Position numbers and translations under genes: made by a program. 64,000 nucleotides of DNA from Oscarella lobularis (lineage: Eukaryota > Porifera > Homoscleromorpha > Homosclerophorida > Oscarellidae). The stretch is from NCBI RefSeq assembly GCF_947507565.1, contig NC_089178.1, forward strand, positions 682,001 through 746,000, read 5' to 3'. Below are positions 46,801 to 58,771 of this stretch, one piece after another (positions within the stretch are counted from its first letter, which is position 1; each line of letters begins with the position of its first letter). The notes beneath the pieces were generated by a model. The model made no database searches. It saw nothing but the letters and a program-made list of their open reading frames with translations, and had not been told where the DNA came from.

Positions 46801-49800
46801 GGAGGGAACTTGCATTGGGAGATGTTACTCAGACATCTGCTCTGCGGATTTGATTGACTGTCGGCGTTCAGATGGCCATTCTTGCGATGTGACGGTAATT
46901 TAGACCCAGGCAGTCTTTTGGGCTTATGCGATATGAAATTACCTTTAGACAAGCGGAGAAGTAGTCATGGTTTTGACATCCAGTCATTTTAATCTTACCA
47001 TGTTTATTGACCGCATCAATGCTTACCTGAAAGGAAGTATTCGCGTTGAAGCTGATGCCACGGATGGTTCGAGGTGCGTGCATGCCGTGAAACGAATAAT
47101 ATTAATAATTATTTTTATTTTAGAATTACAGTCACTTTTATTGTTTTGGGCAGTTGCTTCAAAAGCGCCGAAGAGGCAAGCTTTTAAATCTGAGGTGCCT
47201 GCAACGATTTTTAGACTCCTTTCTATTATTAGGTTGTGGATTTCATAAAGTTTCTCAACTCCAACGGGAGGTTGGCAGTGGGAGCTCGAGTTGAGGACGT
47301 CTATTCCAAAGGTAAGAAGCAAATTTGTGCAGTAAAACTCAAACTCAGTAATGTATTTCACTTCCAGACGAAGGAGGCAGCTCAACGTGGTATTTTATTG
47401 TCATCGCTATTCTCGTGCTTTTAGCACTGGCCGCAATTGCGGTTTTCGCCATCGTCAGGAAGAGAAGAAGAATTGCCAAGGCAACGTGGAATGTACCCAC
47501 GTACTCAGACCGCGAGGCACCAGTCGGAGAAGAGCAAGGGGAAGACGCCACCGGAGCCTCTTCAGTGGTTTTGGTATCAGCAGTCAATAAGTAAGATTTA
47601 TCAATTTGATTCTTCTGCTTAGCGCACTTACTGTTCTCACTTTTCTAGACGAGGCAATGAAATAGAAATGAAAGATTTATCTGGCTCGGCGGCGCAGGGA
47701 CCGAAGCCTGATGCTACAGCCGCAGCACAACCAAATGACGAATACTTCTACCGTCCAAATGGCGACGTAGAGGAGCACAGATTCGAATACGAAGGCGATG
47801 AACCACCGGAAATGACTCCCCTCCACCTCTATGCCATGCTCCCAAGAGGGGACCCTCCGCCCTCCGTGAAGCGAGAAGACATCAACAAGAGAGCCGAGTA
47901 CGATGGATTAACCCCGCTCATGGTCGGATCCATGTTGGGCGGCTATCGAGATGACGTGCAAGCGGGTCTTGTGAAGAGGCCGCTAGGATACGACGAGCGC
48001 AAGGAGAAGCCAAATTTTGTTAAGGAATTGATAGATATGGGCGCGGATTTATCTTTGACGAGGGGTGGCACGTTGGAAACCCCGCTTCATCTTGCGGCGA
48101 AGTGAGTTGGAAATGGTATGTGAAATCGTTATATTTTGACGATTTTGTTTTTAGGTTCGGGCACGGGAAGGCGTCTTTGTGGCTCATGAAAAGAGGAGCG
48201 GACTTGAACGCTCGAGATGCCACTGGGAGAACTCCTCTAATAACGGCCGTTGCTGCTGGAAACTTTCACATTGTTGACGTAGGAAAATTCGCTTTTTTCT
48301 TGGATGTTCTCTTATGTTTTGTTGCAGTTTCTTCTGGATAAATCCGGAACAGAGATAGATGCGCAGGACGACAGCGGTCGCTCGTCGATGATGGTGGCTG
48401 TGAGCTATGAAATGGATGAAATCTTGGATTCGCTGCTTGCCAGCGACAAGAACGCGAAACTTGGCCTTGTTGACAAAGAAGGTAAGTAACTGTCTTTTTT
48501 GAAATCGCGTAAAAAAGCTAAGTAAATTTTGATCTGTAGGAAAGTCTGCGCTTCACTACGGAGCATCCGTTGATAATTTTCGTGCAGTTGAGAAGCTTCT
48601 CAGGCATGGCGCCCAAAAAGACGCTCAGGACCATTTGGTAGGTGATATCTTTTTTAAAAAAAAATTATTTCTCATGCTTGCTGCTTAGGGTCAAACGGCG
48701 CTCTTCGTAGCTGCAGACCACGGTTCAGCAAATTCGGTGAGAATCTTGATAGAAAACTACGCCAGTCGCAACATCCAAGACGGCATGGATCGTTCACCAA
48801 TTGATGTCGCCAGAGAAAGAGGCTATCATGACATCGTGGCAATACTTGACGATTGGACAATGAATCCAACTCCGCCTATGCTCGGGGCCAACCCCATGTC
48901 GTCGTCGTCGTCACCTTCCGTCCAGTCGCCGAAAGGAAGTTCGAAATCTTCGGAGACGCGATCGCCAAGCAGCGCTCAGCGTCATCCACAGCATGCGAGA
49001 GTGCAGCCGAAAATGCTCTACAATGGCCAGCATCCTCCACCATTTGCTCCTTCTCCGCTTCTTCACGACTTAGGTGGCCAAGCGGCGGCAGCAGCTCACC
49101 ACCATGCACTGCATCAGCAGCAGCACCAGCAGCACCAGCACCAGCAGCCGCCACTGCCACCGCCGCAGCAACAGCAACAGCAACAGCTACCGCCTTATCA
49201 GGAGCAGCCGTACATGGCCCAACATGCGCCGCTTCAACATCCGCAGTCGCAGCTGTACTACCAACCGTCTCAGCCACAGCAACCGCAGCGAAATCGTCCA
49301 CCTTCTCCGCCGACTCTCAGTCATTTTCCCCTTCCAGAAGAGCAGAGCGAACGAAGACGTCGCGCGGCTGGCCCGAACGGTCATCCTTTTGCCAGTGAAG
49401 CATCGCTGATGGTCGATGATGTGGAGTATAATCCGGCAAAGAGGACCTGTCTGTACCAATCTCAAGTTCCCGCAGCCGTGCCTTCTCCTCTTCGTTCCTA
49501 CAAAGCTTCGCTCTCCTCTCAGCTCCCATCTGTCCCGCCTCAACCCTCTCAAGAGACAACAGTTCATGTTCCGGCAACAGTTCATCATCAGCCAACGGCA
49601 GTGCCACCGTTTACTGGTTACGCAGCTGGAAGAGGTCACTTTGAGACGGATCCTCTTGATCTCGTTCTTGAATCTTCCCTTCCGGCGTACAATCAGCAAA
49701 TGCTTGAGCCAGAGTCTTATCTTCCGCAACCGGATATGCATCAACAGCAGCAGCAGCAGCAGCAGCCTCAATTGCGGAACTTCATGCAAGCTCAGGCACC

Positions 49801-50053
49801 TCAGGCTATTTTGACACCTCCGTATGCTTCGTATGATCCGTCTCCACCATCTGGTCCTTCGACGAACGGAGAGCTGAATTTTCAGACGCCGTCTCCTTCG
49901 AACGACTCGACGGGAAACACATCTTCTGTGCGATCGCCGGAAAATGGCTGGACCAACAGTCCTCCCCAAGCTCTTTACCAAGGTAAAGGCAAAGCCCCCC
50001 TTTTTAACACGCAGCCCCTCAAACATTACCCCGGGCAGTTGAGTTGCAACTAG
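40823..50053 (+). CDS. notch: Notch receptor
   Basis: About 19 exons and 2540 residues. The signal peptide exon (40823-40892) splices to about 40 EGF repeats (41309-46610), many calcium-binding (D-I/V-D-E-C) with O-fucose (CxNGGT/SC) and O-glucose (CxSxPC) sites. One clear LNR follows (CDSECDVDSCGYDGGDC, split by the intron at 46639-46693), then a degenerate Cys-rich unit. NOD/NODP-like region: GEVVMVLTSSHFNL, VTFIVLGSCFKSAEEVVDF. Transmembrane helix WYFIVIAILVLLALAAIAVF, then RKRRR and a RAM-like TWNVP. Ankyrin repeats run about 47790-48870 (ETPLHLAAK, GRTPLITAVAAGN, KSALHYGAS, QTALFVAADHG). The tail is Gln/Pro-rich with PEST-like ends. One intron uses a GC donor (47176-47232). A further 3' exon cannot be excluded. 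Confidence 0.95.
49108..49210 (+). repeat. CAG/CAA polyglutamine tract in notch tail
   Basis: Coding runs of CAG/CAA/CAC (QQQHQQHQHQQ, then QQQQQQQ), with a second tract near 49743-49770. Similar to opa repeats of insect Notch tails. They generate spurious long frames on both strands. Confidence 0.85.
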
Positions 50054-50377
50054 ATGACTTTGAGTTGAGTTGACAGTTTACATAAGTGTAGTGGCGCGTT
50101 GAAGCCTGATTCTTAAAACTTTTATTGCGATTGCTTTATTAAGAGTAGTGGGGTTGCTTTTTAGTCTCTAATTAAGACCCTACGTTTGGTGTTGAGTTTG
50201 ACAGTAGATTAATGATTTAAAACGAGTGCAACTGGTAGCGAAGTAAAAAGTGTACGGTCGTGACAGATTCATTGTTTTTTGCACTGTTTCAGCGTCATTG
50301 CTTCGGCGCACAGCAAATGACTTTTCGCGGGGTATTAGCGCGCTTGCTTCCTCAATTGAATTGATATCGTAGCTGCG
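50054..50377. other. notch 3' region / sec22b promoter
   Basis: 324 bp with no further exon recognised; A/T-rich 3' UTR-like sequence, then the sec22b leader. No AATAAA was found close to the stop, so the notch transcript end is unsettled. Confidence 0.4.
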
Positions 50378-51241
50378 ATGGTTTTGCTGACGTTGATCGG
50401 CCGTTCGAGAGACGGATTGCCGCTTTCTGCTTCAACGCAGGACGACGAGCAGGTAGTAGAATGTCGAGAAATTGATCTAGGCGATTAGTTTCGGTGTCAT
50501 TCGCAATTGCAGGCCGATAGAAACCTCGCCGATTATCAAAACCAGGGAAAGTCGCTGCTAAAGAGACTGAAAGATCAAGCGTCGCACATGGGATCGGTTG
50601 AAAGTGGACCAATGGTCTTCCAGTAAGAAATAAGCCACTTTCTTTATCCGGGAAAGAAGATCTCTTAAAAATTTAGCTATTTGGTGGAACAGGACATATG
50701 TTATTTGGCTCTTTGCGAGCGAACGTTTTCTCGACGACTGGCATTCAGCTACTTGGAAGACATTGCAAAGGAATTTGCTCAAGAATATCTTCCTAGCGTG
50801 GCTGACGTTCGACGACCGTATGCATTTATGGAATTCGGTACTAATGAGATGGGACGTGCTGTACGGAAAACTATTTGTCGTCATAGAAACGTACATCAAC
50901 AAGGCGAGAAAGTCGTATCAGGATTCGAGAGCAAGAAGACATCTAACGAAGCTGAATGACGAACTCCAGGACGTGCAAAAGATCATGGTGCAGAATATTG
51001 AAGACGTGTTGCAGAGGGGCGAAAACATATCAAGTAAGTTGGGGGAGGAGACCGAGAGGAAACAGTAGTTGTGACTCTTTTCATAGCACTTGATACAAAG
51101 GCGAGTCATTTGTCGAGTATGTCAAAGAAGTACAGGAGTGAAGCCAGGTATCTAAACTTGAGAGCTTCTCTGGCAAAAAAGGTTGCTATTGTCATTCTTC
51201 TCGTACTGTTCATATTGTTTGTGCGGTATTGGGTCTTCTGA
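50378..51241 (+). CDS. sec22b: vesicle SNARE SEC22B
   Basis: R-SNARE of ER-Golgi vesicle fusion. Exons 50378-50452, 50513-50622, 50677-50837, 50887-51033 and 51087-51241, about 215 residues. The longin domain starts [16 protein letters not shown] and contains [15 protein letters not shown]. The SNARE helix [20 protein letters not shown] is followed by QRGENIS, with the zero-layer Arg. A C-terminal anchor ([19 protein letters not shown]) ends the protein. Every part matches the family at normal length. Confidence 0.95.
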
Positions 51242-51448
51242 GAAACGGAATCAGTTCCTGGTATCGTGATGTAATGCTACGGTGGCCTGGAGCGCTACAG
51301 ATAAATACTTGATTACGTTAGTGACGTCACCAGCCGTAGTGCCGCGTTACAACCGTCGTCTAGCGTACAGTACGACTATTGAGGTGAGGTCTCCCTCCGG
51401 GACAAGGACTCTTTTATTACTCTAACTATCGACAGACTGACAGCGTCT

Positions 51449-54400
51449 CTAGTCCATTTCCTCGTCTGCTTCGAAGACGTTCGACTCGAACTCGCTTTCG
51501 TCTATCAATTCCGGCAGAGCTGACGGCACTTTTTGAAGCGTCCGCTTCCCATAGATCGAACCGCCCCTCCGTGGACCGCCGGGACTGGAAACGCTTTCCC
51601 CATCGTCCAATAGGCCGGCCGTCGAGCTGTAAGACTCCAATCTAGTGCGTTTCCACAGGCTGCTGTTGAATTTGGCTCGAAACCAAGAGTAACTGTCCGA
51701 ACCCGCCGGAGACGACGGTTGACTCGACGACGCCACGGCCTTTGCCGCAATCGAACTGCGACGACTTTCGCTGGCACGCCTTTTCACTATCTCAGCAATT
51801 TCATGAATTTCCTAAAAGAATTCAATATATGCACATAGGGGAGGACTATACTACGGAAGTTATATGATATCGGTCCCCGCAGTGACAAACCCGCAACAAA
51901 TTCTCCTTCATTTCATTCAAATTTTCGACCGTCGCCGGCTTTTGAAGACTTTTGACTTCTTCTATTCTCTTGAGACGCTCAATTGCCGTCGAATCGACTT
52001 CTTCACTCCATTCCAGCGACGTCTGCCTGTTGACTGTATTTGAGGCGATGGAGCTCTACAACCGATCAAAATTCAGAACTACTGTACCAATTTATTTCTG
52101 TTTTTACCAATTTTTGCGTGCGCCACGAAGCCGTGCACACGTAGGCGATCGAGAACGCTATGACGTAGAGCAAATTTGCTGGAGCCGGTATAGTAGGCGA
52201 TTTCTTGATCTCGCGCACCGTTGCCGCGCGAGCAAACATCCATTCCAAATCGGAATTATTCTAGAAAATGAATATATATAAATGAACAAGGTAGCCGCGA
52301 CGACGTAGCCTGTCCTGTCTGTCACCTTCTCCCTTGATCCCGTTATACGGGATCAAGGGAGAAGGTCTGGTGGACTAGTAGTTTCTCCTCCTCACGGACC
52401 TGAACGGACTCGAATGCACTCGTTATCACGGCAATGAGCATGTTGACAAGAACGATGACGGAGAGCGTGAGCCACATCGTCAACGTGAGCTGAGCCATGA
52501 CCGTCTCCGGCGTCGTGGCGACTTCGAAGTCTTCCGTATCGACCAAGCCGAACGTCGCCCACCACAGATGAACGATGATGAGAGGAAGACTAAGAAACAA
52601 AAAGGGGAAAAAAATCGAGGTTTATAATCCAATTGTGCCGTCACTTAATTAACCTTAATTAACCTTAATTAACCTTTTTATTTGATTCGGAGTAGTCGTG
52701 CGATTCTCGTAGCCGACGACGAACGTTCCGGCCGAGTACGTGTAGACGAGACTGACGGAAAATCCGAGCAGAAAGATGCTCAATATCAGCAGAAAAGCGA
52801 GCGCCTTCGTTCCGATAGCGCGAAACGATATCTGTATGGGACCGAGGCTTCGATAGGCCTCCAAGAAGCCGAGAAGACGAATGCAGACCATGAGTCCGGC
52901 GGCGGCGTGAACGTGCTGCGATACGCGAAAGGCGAGCGATCTCGTCTTTTCGTCGTCGACGTAGAGACCGGCGAGATCGAGTGTATAGGCGACGACGAAG
53001 AGAGTGAGAAGTATGACGTCGAGTTGATTGTTCACCGTGGAGAAGTAGAATCGGAAGCCTTGTTTGTAGAGCTGGCCGATTTCTTGGACGACCAGGGCGA
53101 CGACGTAGACGAGAATCATGCGCTTCGTGAAAGAGGACGGCGACGTCGAGTCGTGATCGGCGGTGATCCAATAGGCGTCGACGACGATCCAGAAGACGAG
53201 GCTGATGTACGACAGAGCGACGGCGCCCTGACGAATGCACGGCGGCGCCGACGTGCCGATGAAGTCGACTCGAAATCGACGAAAGTCGCTTCGATAGGAC
53301 GGGAGAAAGACGAGAAGGAGGAGCGGGCAGGCGAACGTTTTGACGGTGTACAGGAGAATCATGCTGATGTAGTGAGCGATGGAGAATCCGCTTCGACGAT
53401 CGTACCAAAGCTTGTTCATGCACTTTTGCACCCGAGGCTGTCCGATGAGCTAGAAGGGGAAAGAAAAAAGGTACAGCAATATACATTATTTCTAGATATA
53501 CCCGCTTTTGCTCGTTGTCGATTGCTTCGGAGAGAAGCATCTCGTCGAAGCTCGTCACGTCGTCGCCCATTAGTGCCGGATTGCTGTTCACCATTTCGAT
53601 GGCAATGCTCTCCAAATCGTCGCCCAGCTCCAAATAGTCGGCGCTGTTTGACAAGTCGACGGTGCCGCATCGACGAAAAAAGCCGCTCAATCGCATTGTC
53701 ATGAAAACGGGTGACGGCGACGAGGCGATCACTTCCGGATCGGCGAGCATTGCAAACGCGTCCGACGACATGTAATTGGCGGCAATCGGCTTGGGCAAGC
53801 GAGCGCCGCACTGAATCAACGTCTTCACGTTCGCCGTCTGATGCGACGTCAGCGCGGCGACGAGCGGCACGATGCCGTCGCGATTCTCCGCGTTCAAGTC
53901 GGCGCCGTTGTCGGCGAGAAAGCGAATGCACGCGCTATTGTCGACTGACGACGTCGCCGCCGATCCGGCTACGACGGTGGTCGCGTAGTGTAGCGGCGTG
54001 TTGCCGTCGACGTCGCGACCGTTCAAGTCGACGCCGCGTTCTTTGGCGATTTTAAGTACGACGACGGAAGGCATCGACGCGGCGTAGTGGGCCAACGAGA
54101 GGGACGACGTGACGGCGGTTACGTCGAAGGACGATTCTCGACGAAGGCGAGCTTCGAAACCGGCCGTTACGAGAGCAACGACCTTTTCTTCGGCGTCGAC
54201 CGCCGATCTGGCCGCCAGAAGAACGGTTGGTTCCCACTGGGTGCCGCCGTCGACGACGTGCGTTGACGTGACGTATTTTAGAAGAGCCTATATATATATG
54301 CGTTCAGTTGTGAAATGGAACGCACGAGAAGTCGTTTACCTTGAGAACGTGGACTGTGCCGAGCGCCGCTGCGTGACGAATCAGCATCGGCAAGTTCTTC

Positions 54401-55053
54401 TCCAACGTTCTCGGCACTTCGTTGTGGAGTGCAAGCAAAATCGACTCCATCCCGTCGCAAGCGCGACGTTGAGCGAGACAGTGAAGAGGCGTATAAGCGC
54501 CAGTCGAGGCCGCCTCGATGTCGCCTCCCGCTCGAATGAGAACACGGACGCTGTCCGGGTTAACGTCGTCCGGTGCCATCATCTGGGGAGAGGAGTCGAT
54601 TGATATGCGTATTCAGGTACCTATATGCTTTTTTACTAGGCAATGAAGTGGCGTTCGCGACATTCGATCTTTTTCGTTCACATTCTGGATTTCGGATGCC
54701 AACCGTTTTAGCACCAACGGCGGACTGTTGTATTTTGCTGCGACGTGAAGCGCTGTTCGACCGCCGCCGTCTCTCCAGTTCAAATCGGCACCAGCTTTCA
54801 CCAAGAAATCGACAACTGCAACGGATTAAAAAAAGGGACGTGGACACGAAGTCAATATTGTACCGTGAGTAAAGATCGCGCTTGTCACTGATGGCTTTGT
54901 ACGAGCCATTCGAAGCGTTGCGTGCAGTAACTTTGCCAGTGCATCACTCGTGCTTCCATTTAATAGTTCTTGGCTCGAGCTCATTTGCCCCCTGTTTTGG
55001 ATGGCGTCCGCAAAGAGGCCTTCGACTTTCTCTTCTAGATCAATCGACGGCAT
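51449..55053 (-). CDS. TRPC-like cation channel with long ankyrin N-terminus
   Basis: Nine exons. The N-terminal half holds several ankyrin repeats (GGRTALHVAAKYNSPPLVL, AYTPLHCLAQRRACDGM, GNTPLHYATTVVAGSA, IRFLADNGADLN). After LIGQPRVQKCMNKLWYDRR come six membrane helices. The pore region reads LWWATFGLVDTEDF, followed by S6 TLSVIVLVNMLIAVITSAFE, and then NNSDLEWMFARA, close to the EWKFAR TRP box of TRPC channels. The C-terminus is Ser-rich and acidic. TRPC subunits pass Na+ and Ca2+ downstream of phospholipase C. The repeat number exceeds the four typical of TRPC, so an intermediate or sponge-specific TRP is possible. Confidence 0.82.
52324..52366. repeat. perfect 20-bp inverted repeat in TRPC intron
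   Basis: Arms 52324-52343 and 52347-52366 are exact reverse complements around a 3-nt loop (TAT), inside the intron between the S6 exon and the TRP-box exon. It would form a very stable RNA hairpin just after the splice donor. No target-site duplication is obvious. Confidence 0.9.
52645..52674. repeat. three tandem TTAATTAACC units
   Basis: Exact 10-bp unit three times, ending at the splice donor of the TRPC exon coding S1-S5 (minus strand: GGTTAATTAA copies). Each copy offers a GT, so the donor could shift in register; the first gives the correct phase. Confidence 0.85.
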
Positions 55054-55370
55054 CGCTTTATGTGAGAGCGAAGGAAGAAGACGACTACGGTATAATAGAA
55101 GTGAGGAAAATGTCCTATTGTTTCTCTTTATGTTGCTTTGTGGTGGGTGAAAATAGTAGCCACGTACAATTTTAGCACGGATATTCAGATTCTGTTGTCT
55201 TCCCGCAGTTTATTTTCATCCCACCTCAAAGGTCTTGTTTGGAAGTGGAAGTGATTGGAGTCACAAAGAAGCACGACGTAATTTTATTCAAATACGTACG
55301 ACAGCGCAGACACAATGGAAACCAGAAACAAAGAATCAGCGAAAAAAGTTCTCGTCACTTGTACTTCTGC
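55054..55370. other. TRPC promoter / pepE 3' region
   Basis: 317 bp without a recognisable exon. Serves as 5' flank of the TRPC-like gene and 3' flank of the dipeptidase gene, both on the minus strand. Confidence 0.4.
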
Positions 55371-56402
55371 TTATTGGAGCAGGAAACTGAGATCGTCACC
55401 GTCAGCGTATTCCGTTGGCTTCTTTCCTTGCTCGAACAGTTTTGCGGAATTTCCAAGCAGGGTCATTTTTTTGCCTTCAACGCGCACGAAGGCTCCCTCT
55501 CGTATGCCCTTAGAAGAAAATGAATGTGACACTCAATCGATATAGAATCAATATGAAGCTTTACCAACACTGGGATGGAACACTCCTCATGAAATTCATT
55601 GATTCGAACCTCTCTCGTCTCCTAACACACAATGGATGATAGTCATTTTTACATGTGCGCTGTTCGAAACACCCACCCCCATGTGAGTGCTTCCAGCAAC
55701 TGGGTCAACGTAGTGAGGATTGATGTTGAATGGAACCAAGCCAATGGCGTCAAACGTTGGAGGATAAACTATTGGCATATCATTGGTGGTGTTGATTGCG
55801 ATTGTGGCCACGTTCGATCCAGCCGAGCTGCCCATGTATGGCACGCCGTCCTATAGTAAGAAAAAATTTACTGGAACCAGCCTACACTTATTTTTCCCAC
55901 TGACCTTTACTCGCTGTCTTATTTCTGTCACCAGGTTCTCTTCGTAAAGTTTCTTGAGAAGGCGAAACGTGTTTCCTCCTCCTGCAGGGAAAGATATCAC
56001 TGAAGGTTCACGTGCAGGCTAGGCTTTTCTTTCACAACCGATGAAAATGGCCTGAGCTTGCTTAATGTTTTCTAACGGATTTCCTTCGTGAACTCCCTTG
56101 ACCTGAATTTCTAGATTTCGTGCGTGTGCACGCGACTCGATCGGCCGCTCAGCATGAATTAGGCTCACCCAGCTCGTTCAATGCTTTTCTAACGTGGTCT
56201 GTATAAGCATCCCAGTCTTTTATGGCGTATGGAACAAATGTAATCGTTTTTACGGAGCTAAACGCGGAAATCGCGAAGTATTTGGGGAGGCAATTTCCCC
56301 AGCTAACCTTCCAAGAAAGTTTGGCAATGTAGACTTTACATGCTCAAGATACTTAGCTCCGTGATTTGTTGAATTAGACAAAAGAAGAAGTCTTCTCGAC
56401 AT
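55371..56402 (-). CDS. pepE: alpha-aspartyl dipeptidase (peptidase E, family S51)
   Basis: Hydrolyses dipeptides with N-terminal aspartate in the cytosol. Seven exons, about 240 residues. Start [20 protein letters not shown]; then [37 protein letters not shown], and the nucleophile elbow [12 protein letters not shown] with the catalytic Ser. [17 protein letters not shown] and VPFNINPHY hold the remaining family residues. It ends [13 protein letters not shown]. Family S51 is common in bacteria and patchy in animals; the multi-intron structure shows a long-resident eukaryotic gene. The start at 56402 fits the family better than an in-frame upstream Met. Confidence 0.92.
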
Positions 56403-56479
56403 TGACGCAGATTCAGGAACGTATAAGAACGCAAATGTTTTCTCCCTGTGCGTGGCTGGCACGGCAGCTGCCTAGTCAA

Positions 56480-56553
56480 GTCTCTATGGCGCAATCGGTT
56501 AGCGCGCTCGGCTGTTAACCGAGAGGTTCCTGGTTCAAACCCAGGTAGGGACG
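56480..56553 (+). tRNA. tRNA-Asn (GTT)
   Basis: 74 nt. Acceptor GTCTCTA pairs with TAGGGAC (one G-T pair); D arm GGCGCAATCGGTTAGCGC; anticodon stem-loop CTCGGCTGTTAACCGAG with GTT at 56514-56516; T arm with GGTTCAAACCC. The downstream T-run (TTTTT at about 56557) serves as a polymerase III terminator. No intron. Confidence 0.97.
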
Positions 56554-56734
56554 CATTTTTTCTTTTCTCTTTTTTTTCTTTTTCTACAGTTTCGTTCTGA
56601 TTACTACCGTAAACAACTACATCTCAAAGTTCATGAAGAGCAAGCACGCATACAGAGATACTTTCAGATAGAGTAAAGATTGGAAGTAAAGATTGCAAGA
56701 ACACGGCTCGTGAAACATTAGTTCATTGGCTAGT

Positions 56735-57735
56735 TTATTTGTGAACAGACATCTTGTCCCGCTGCTGCCCCATCTTGATCATTTGAACGGCGCGACTGTG
56801 ATCAGCGGTGCGACTGTGACCAGCCGCCTGGTGCTGCAGTTGCAAAGCGAGTGGATGCAATTTGAATCCATACAATCTAAAAAGAGTCATCCCACAATCC
56901 TACTGCTTGCCACCAAATCTCTCACCTCGGCGTGTATTTAGCTTGGGTTCTTATCGGTCTCAACTCTGGATGCACCATCATAAGCATGTGCGGCAAGCTT
57001 TGAAAAGCCCAGTACAGTAATAGCACGAGCAGCCGACGCACCGGACCTACCTCGTACCAAAATAGGCTCCATCGACGTGCTGATGACGTTGAGAACGCGG
57101 ATTGTAGACGTCCTGACACTTCGGACAGTACAACTTCACCATGCATTCGCCAGGAACGTCCGACAATCCCACGGGAAGGACGGGTTGCTTTTCGCAGTAG
57201 TACCTATGACAATGTCCAAATGATCCAGACTTGTACTTTTCCACCTGGCGATAATCAAAAGAGTCGGTCATACATACATATATTTTAAAACAGGTAATTG
57301 CTGTACTATCTGCGCAATGCCCCGATTGGTCAATACAAATCTGGCGTGTACAAGTCCGTATAACATTTCTGCCGCCTGTTCGATGGAGTCAGATCGCTGA
57401 GGATCGTGGGCGAAATCGTCGTCTTGGAAACGACCCAGTTAGAAAATTATTCTTCGGCGTTTCTATTTCGGTTACCTGGCTCGATGTCTAGCATCATGTC
57501 CAAGGCATGGTGATAGTGGGGAACTTGCTCGCTAAGTCCCGTCAGATTAAATTTGTCTTGAACGTAATCTTCGTCGACCTGCGAGATGGAATTTAGCACC
57601 GCGAAACCGCCCCATTGATCGGGACGATCGCTTTCGCTTTCCGCATTTTTTTCATGTACGTACCACCGTGAAGAACTCGTTGCCGCGAAGGGAGCAAAAC
57701 CATTTTATCCACGGCTCTTCGGACGTTGAACTCAT
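56735..57735 (-). CDS. csnk2b: casein kinase 2 regulatory subunit beta, paralog 1
   Basis: Six exons from [20 protein letters not shown] to DKMSVHK. Regulatory dimer of protein kinase CK2. N-terminal domain with [18 protein letters not shown] and the acidic-loop equivalent [20 protein letters not shown]. The zinc-binding cysteines are intact (CHRYYC and CPKC in [18 protein letters not shown]). The dimer/C-terminal segment [20 protein letters not shown] is present. The tail is longer and diverged from vertebrate CK2-beta. Divergent from pole3 (202 bp between starts). Confidence 0.94.
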
Positions 57736-57905
57736 CGTTTTTTGGGGGAAGTCTTCAGGGGTGTTGCGGTGGAACCCGGGTAAGCGACCTCGCCAGTACG
57801 CTCCGCTAGAAAGGTCGACGGGAATCTTTTGATGGTGGATCCGTGGCCGTGGGGAGAAGATGGGTGCGGTGGGTGGAGAAATGGAGGTAGAGCGCGTTTC
57901 TACGT

Positions 57906-57911
57906 CACGTG
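57906..57911. promoter_or_regulatory. CACGTG E-box between csnk2b-1 and pole3
   Basis: In ACGTCACGTGTT, 27 bp before the pole3 start codon, within the 202-bp divergent spacer. Confidence 0.4.
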
Positions 57912-57937
57912 TTTGAAAATCCCGGCTTCTCTGAACG

Positions 57938-58771
57938 ATGGGCGACAAAGTCGAGGATCTGAGCTTGCCTGCCGCCGTTATTGGGCGCCTAATCAAAGAG
58001 GCGGTGAGTGTGCATGCTATGCTTGATAAACCAATTGAGAGCGGCTACCGTTGGAAAGATTCCCGACGGAACCCAGGTAAACGTATCGAAAGAAGCGAGG
58101 GCGGCAATCGGAAAAGCTGCGAGCGTTTTTATTCTATACGCAACGTCGTGGTATGGCATTTCTGCGCTCCTTTTTTGTGTTTCTCCGAGTCTGACAAAGC
58201 GAATTATACAGTGCGAATATTCACGCTGTCAAATGCAAAAGAAAGACGTTGACTGGGAGCGATGTATTGGCAGCGATGACTGATATGGAATTTAGTAATT
58301 TTGTTCCTGCCCTACAGGAGGCTCTTGAAGGTCAGTGTAATAGAGCCAACAGTTCTGAAACGGTCACACAGAGATGGTCATTGCAAAAAAAGAAATAACA
58401 ATATCAGATTTGGCCTTTAGTTTAGATAGTGGTGACCGTTGTGCAGAAAAATTGGCTCTATGCATATATATGTAGACAAATAATTTGTGACTGTGTAATA
58501 AACTATTGTGATTTCAGCATTCAAAAAGGAGCAAAAGGATAAGTCAGAGAGGAAGAAGAAAGTTGCTGCTGCTGCTGCTGCAGCAGTTGCAGCCACTCAG
58601 CAATCATCTGCTACTACTGACGATACTGCAGGTAGCCATGTGGCGCCAGAAGGAGGAGCAGGAGGAGATTCTTGCCACAGTAGTAATGCTGCTGAACAAG
58701 CAGCGGCTAAAGAGCCAGAACCAATTCTTCAGACTGAAAAGGAGCAAGAAAAGGATGGAGATAAATCATAA
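57938..58771 (+). CDS. pole3: DNA polymerase epsilon subunit 3 / CHRAC17 (histone fold)
   Basis: Exons 57938-58003, 58059-58150, 58212-58330 and 58518-58771. Histone-fold protein of polymerase epsilon and the CHRAC remodeller. [38 protein letters not shown] and [19 protein letters not shown] align along the whole fold. The C-terminal tail has an Ala run coded by GCT/GCA repeats and an acidic end, as in the family. It lies between the two CK2-beta paralogs. Confidence 0.95.

Noticed and set aside
48876-49409. Ala/Val/Ser-rich frames on both strands within the notch tail
   Set aside because: Shadows of CAG/CAA repeats; the notch frame continues the ankyrin exon.
52324-52366. Hairpin as a transcription terminator
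   Set aside because: It lies inside an intron of a polymerase II gene, with no T-run typical of bacterial terminators.
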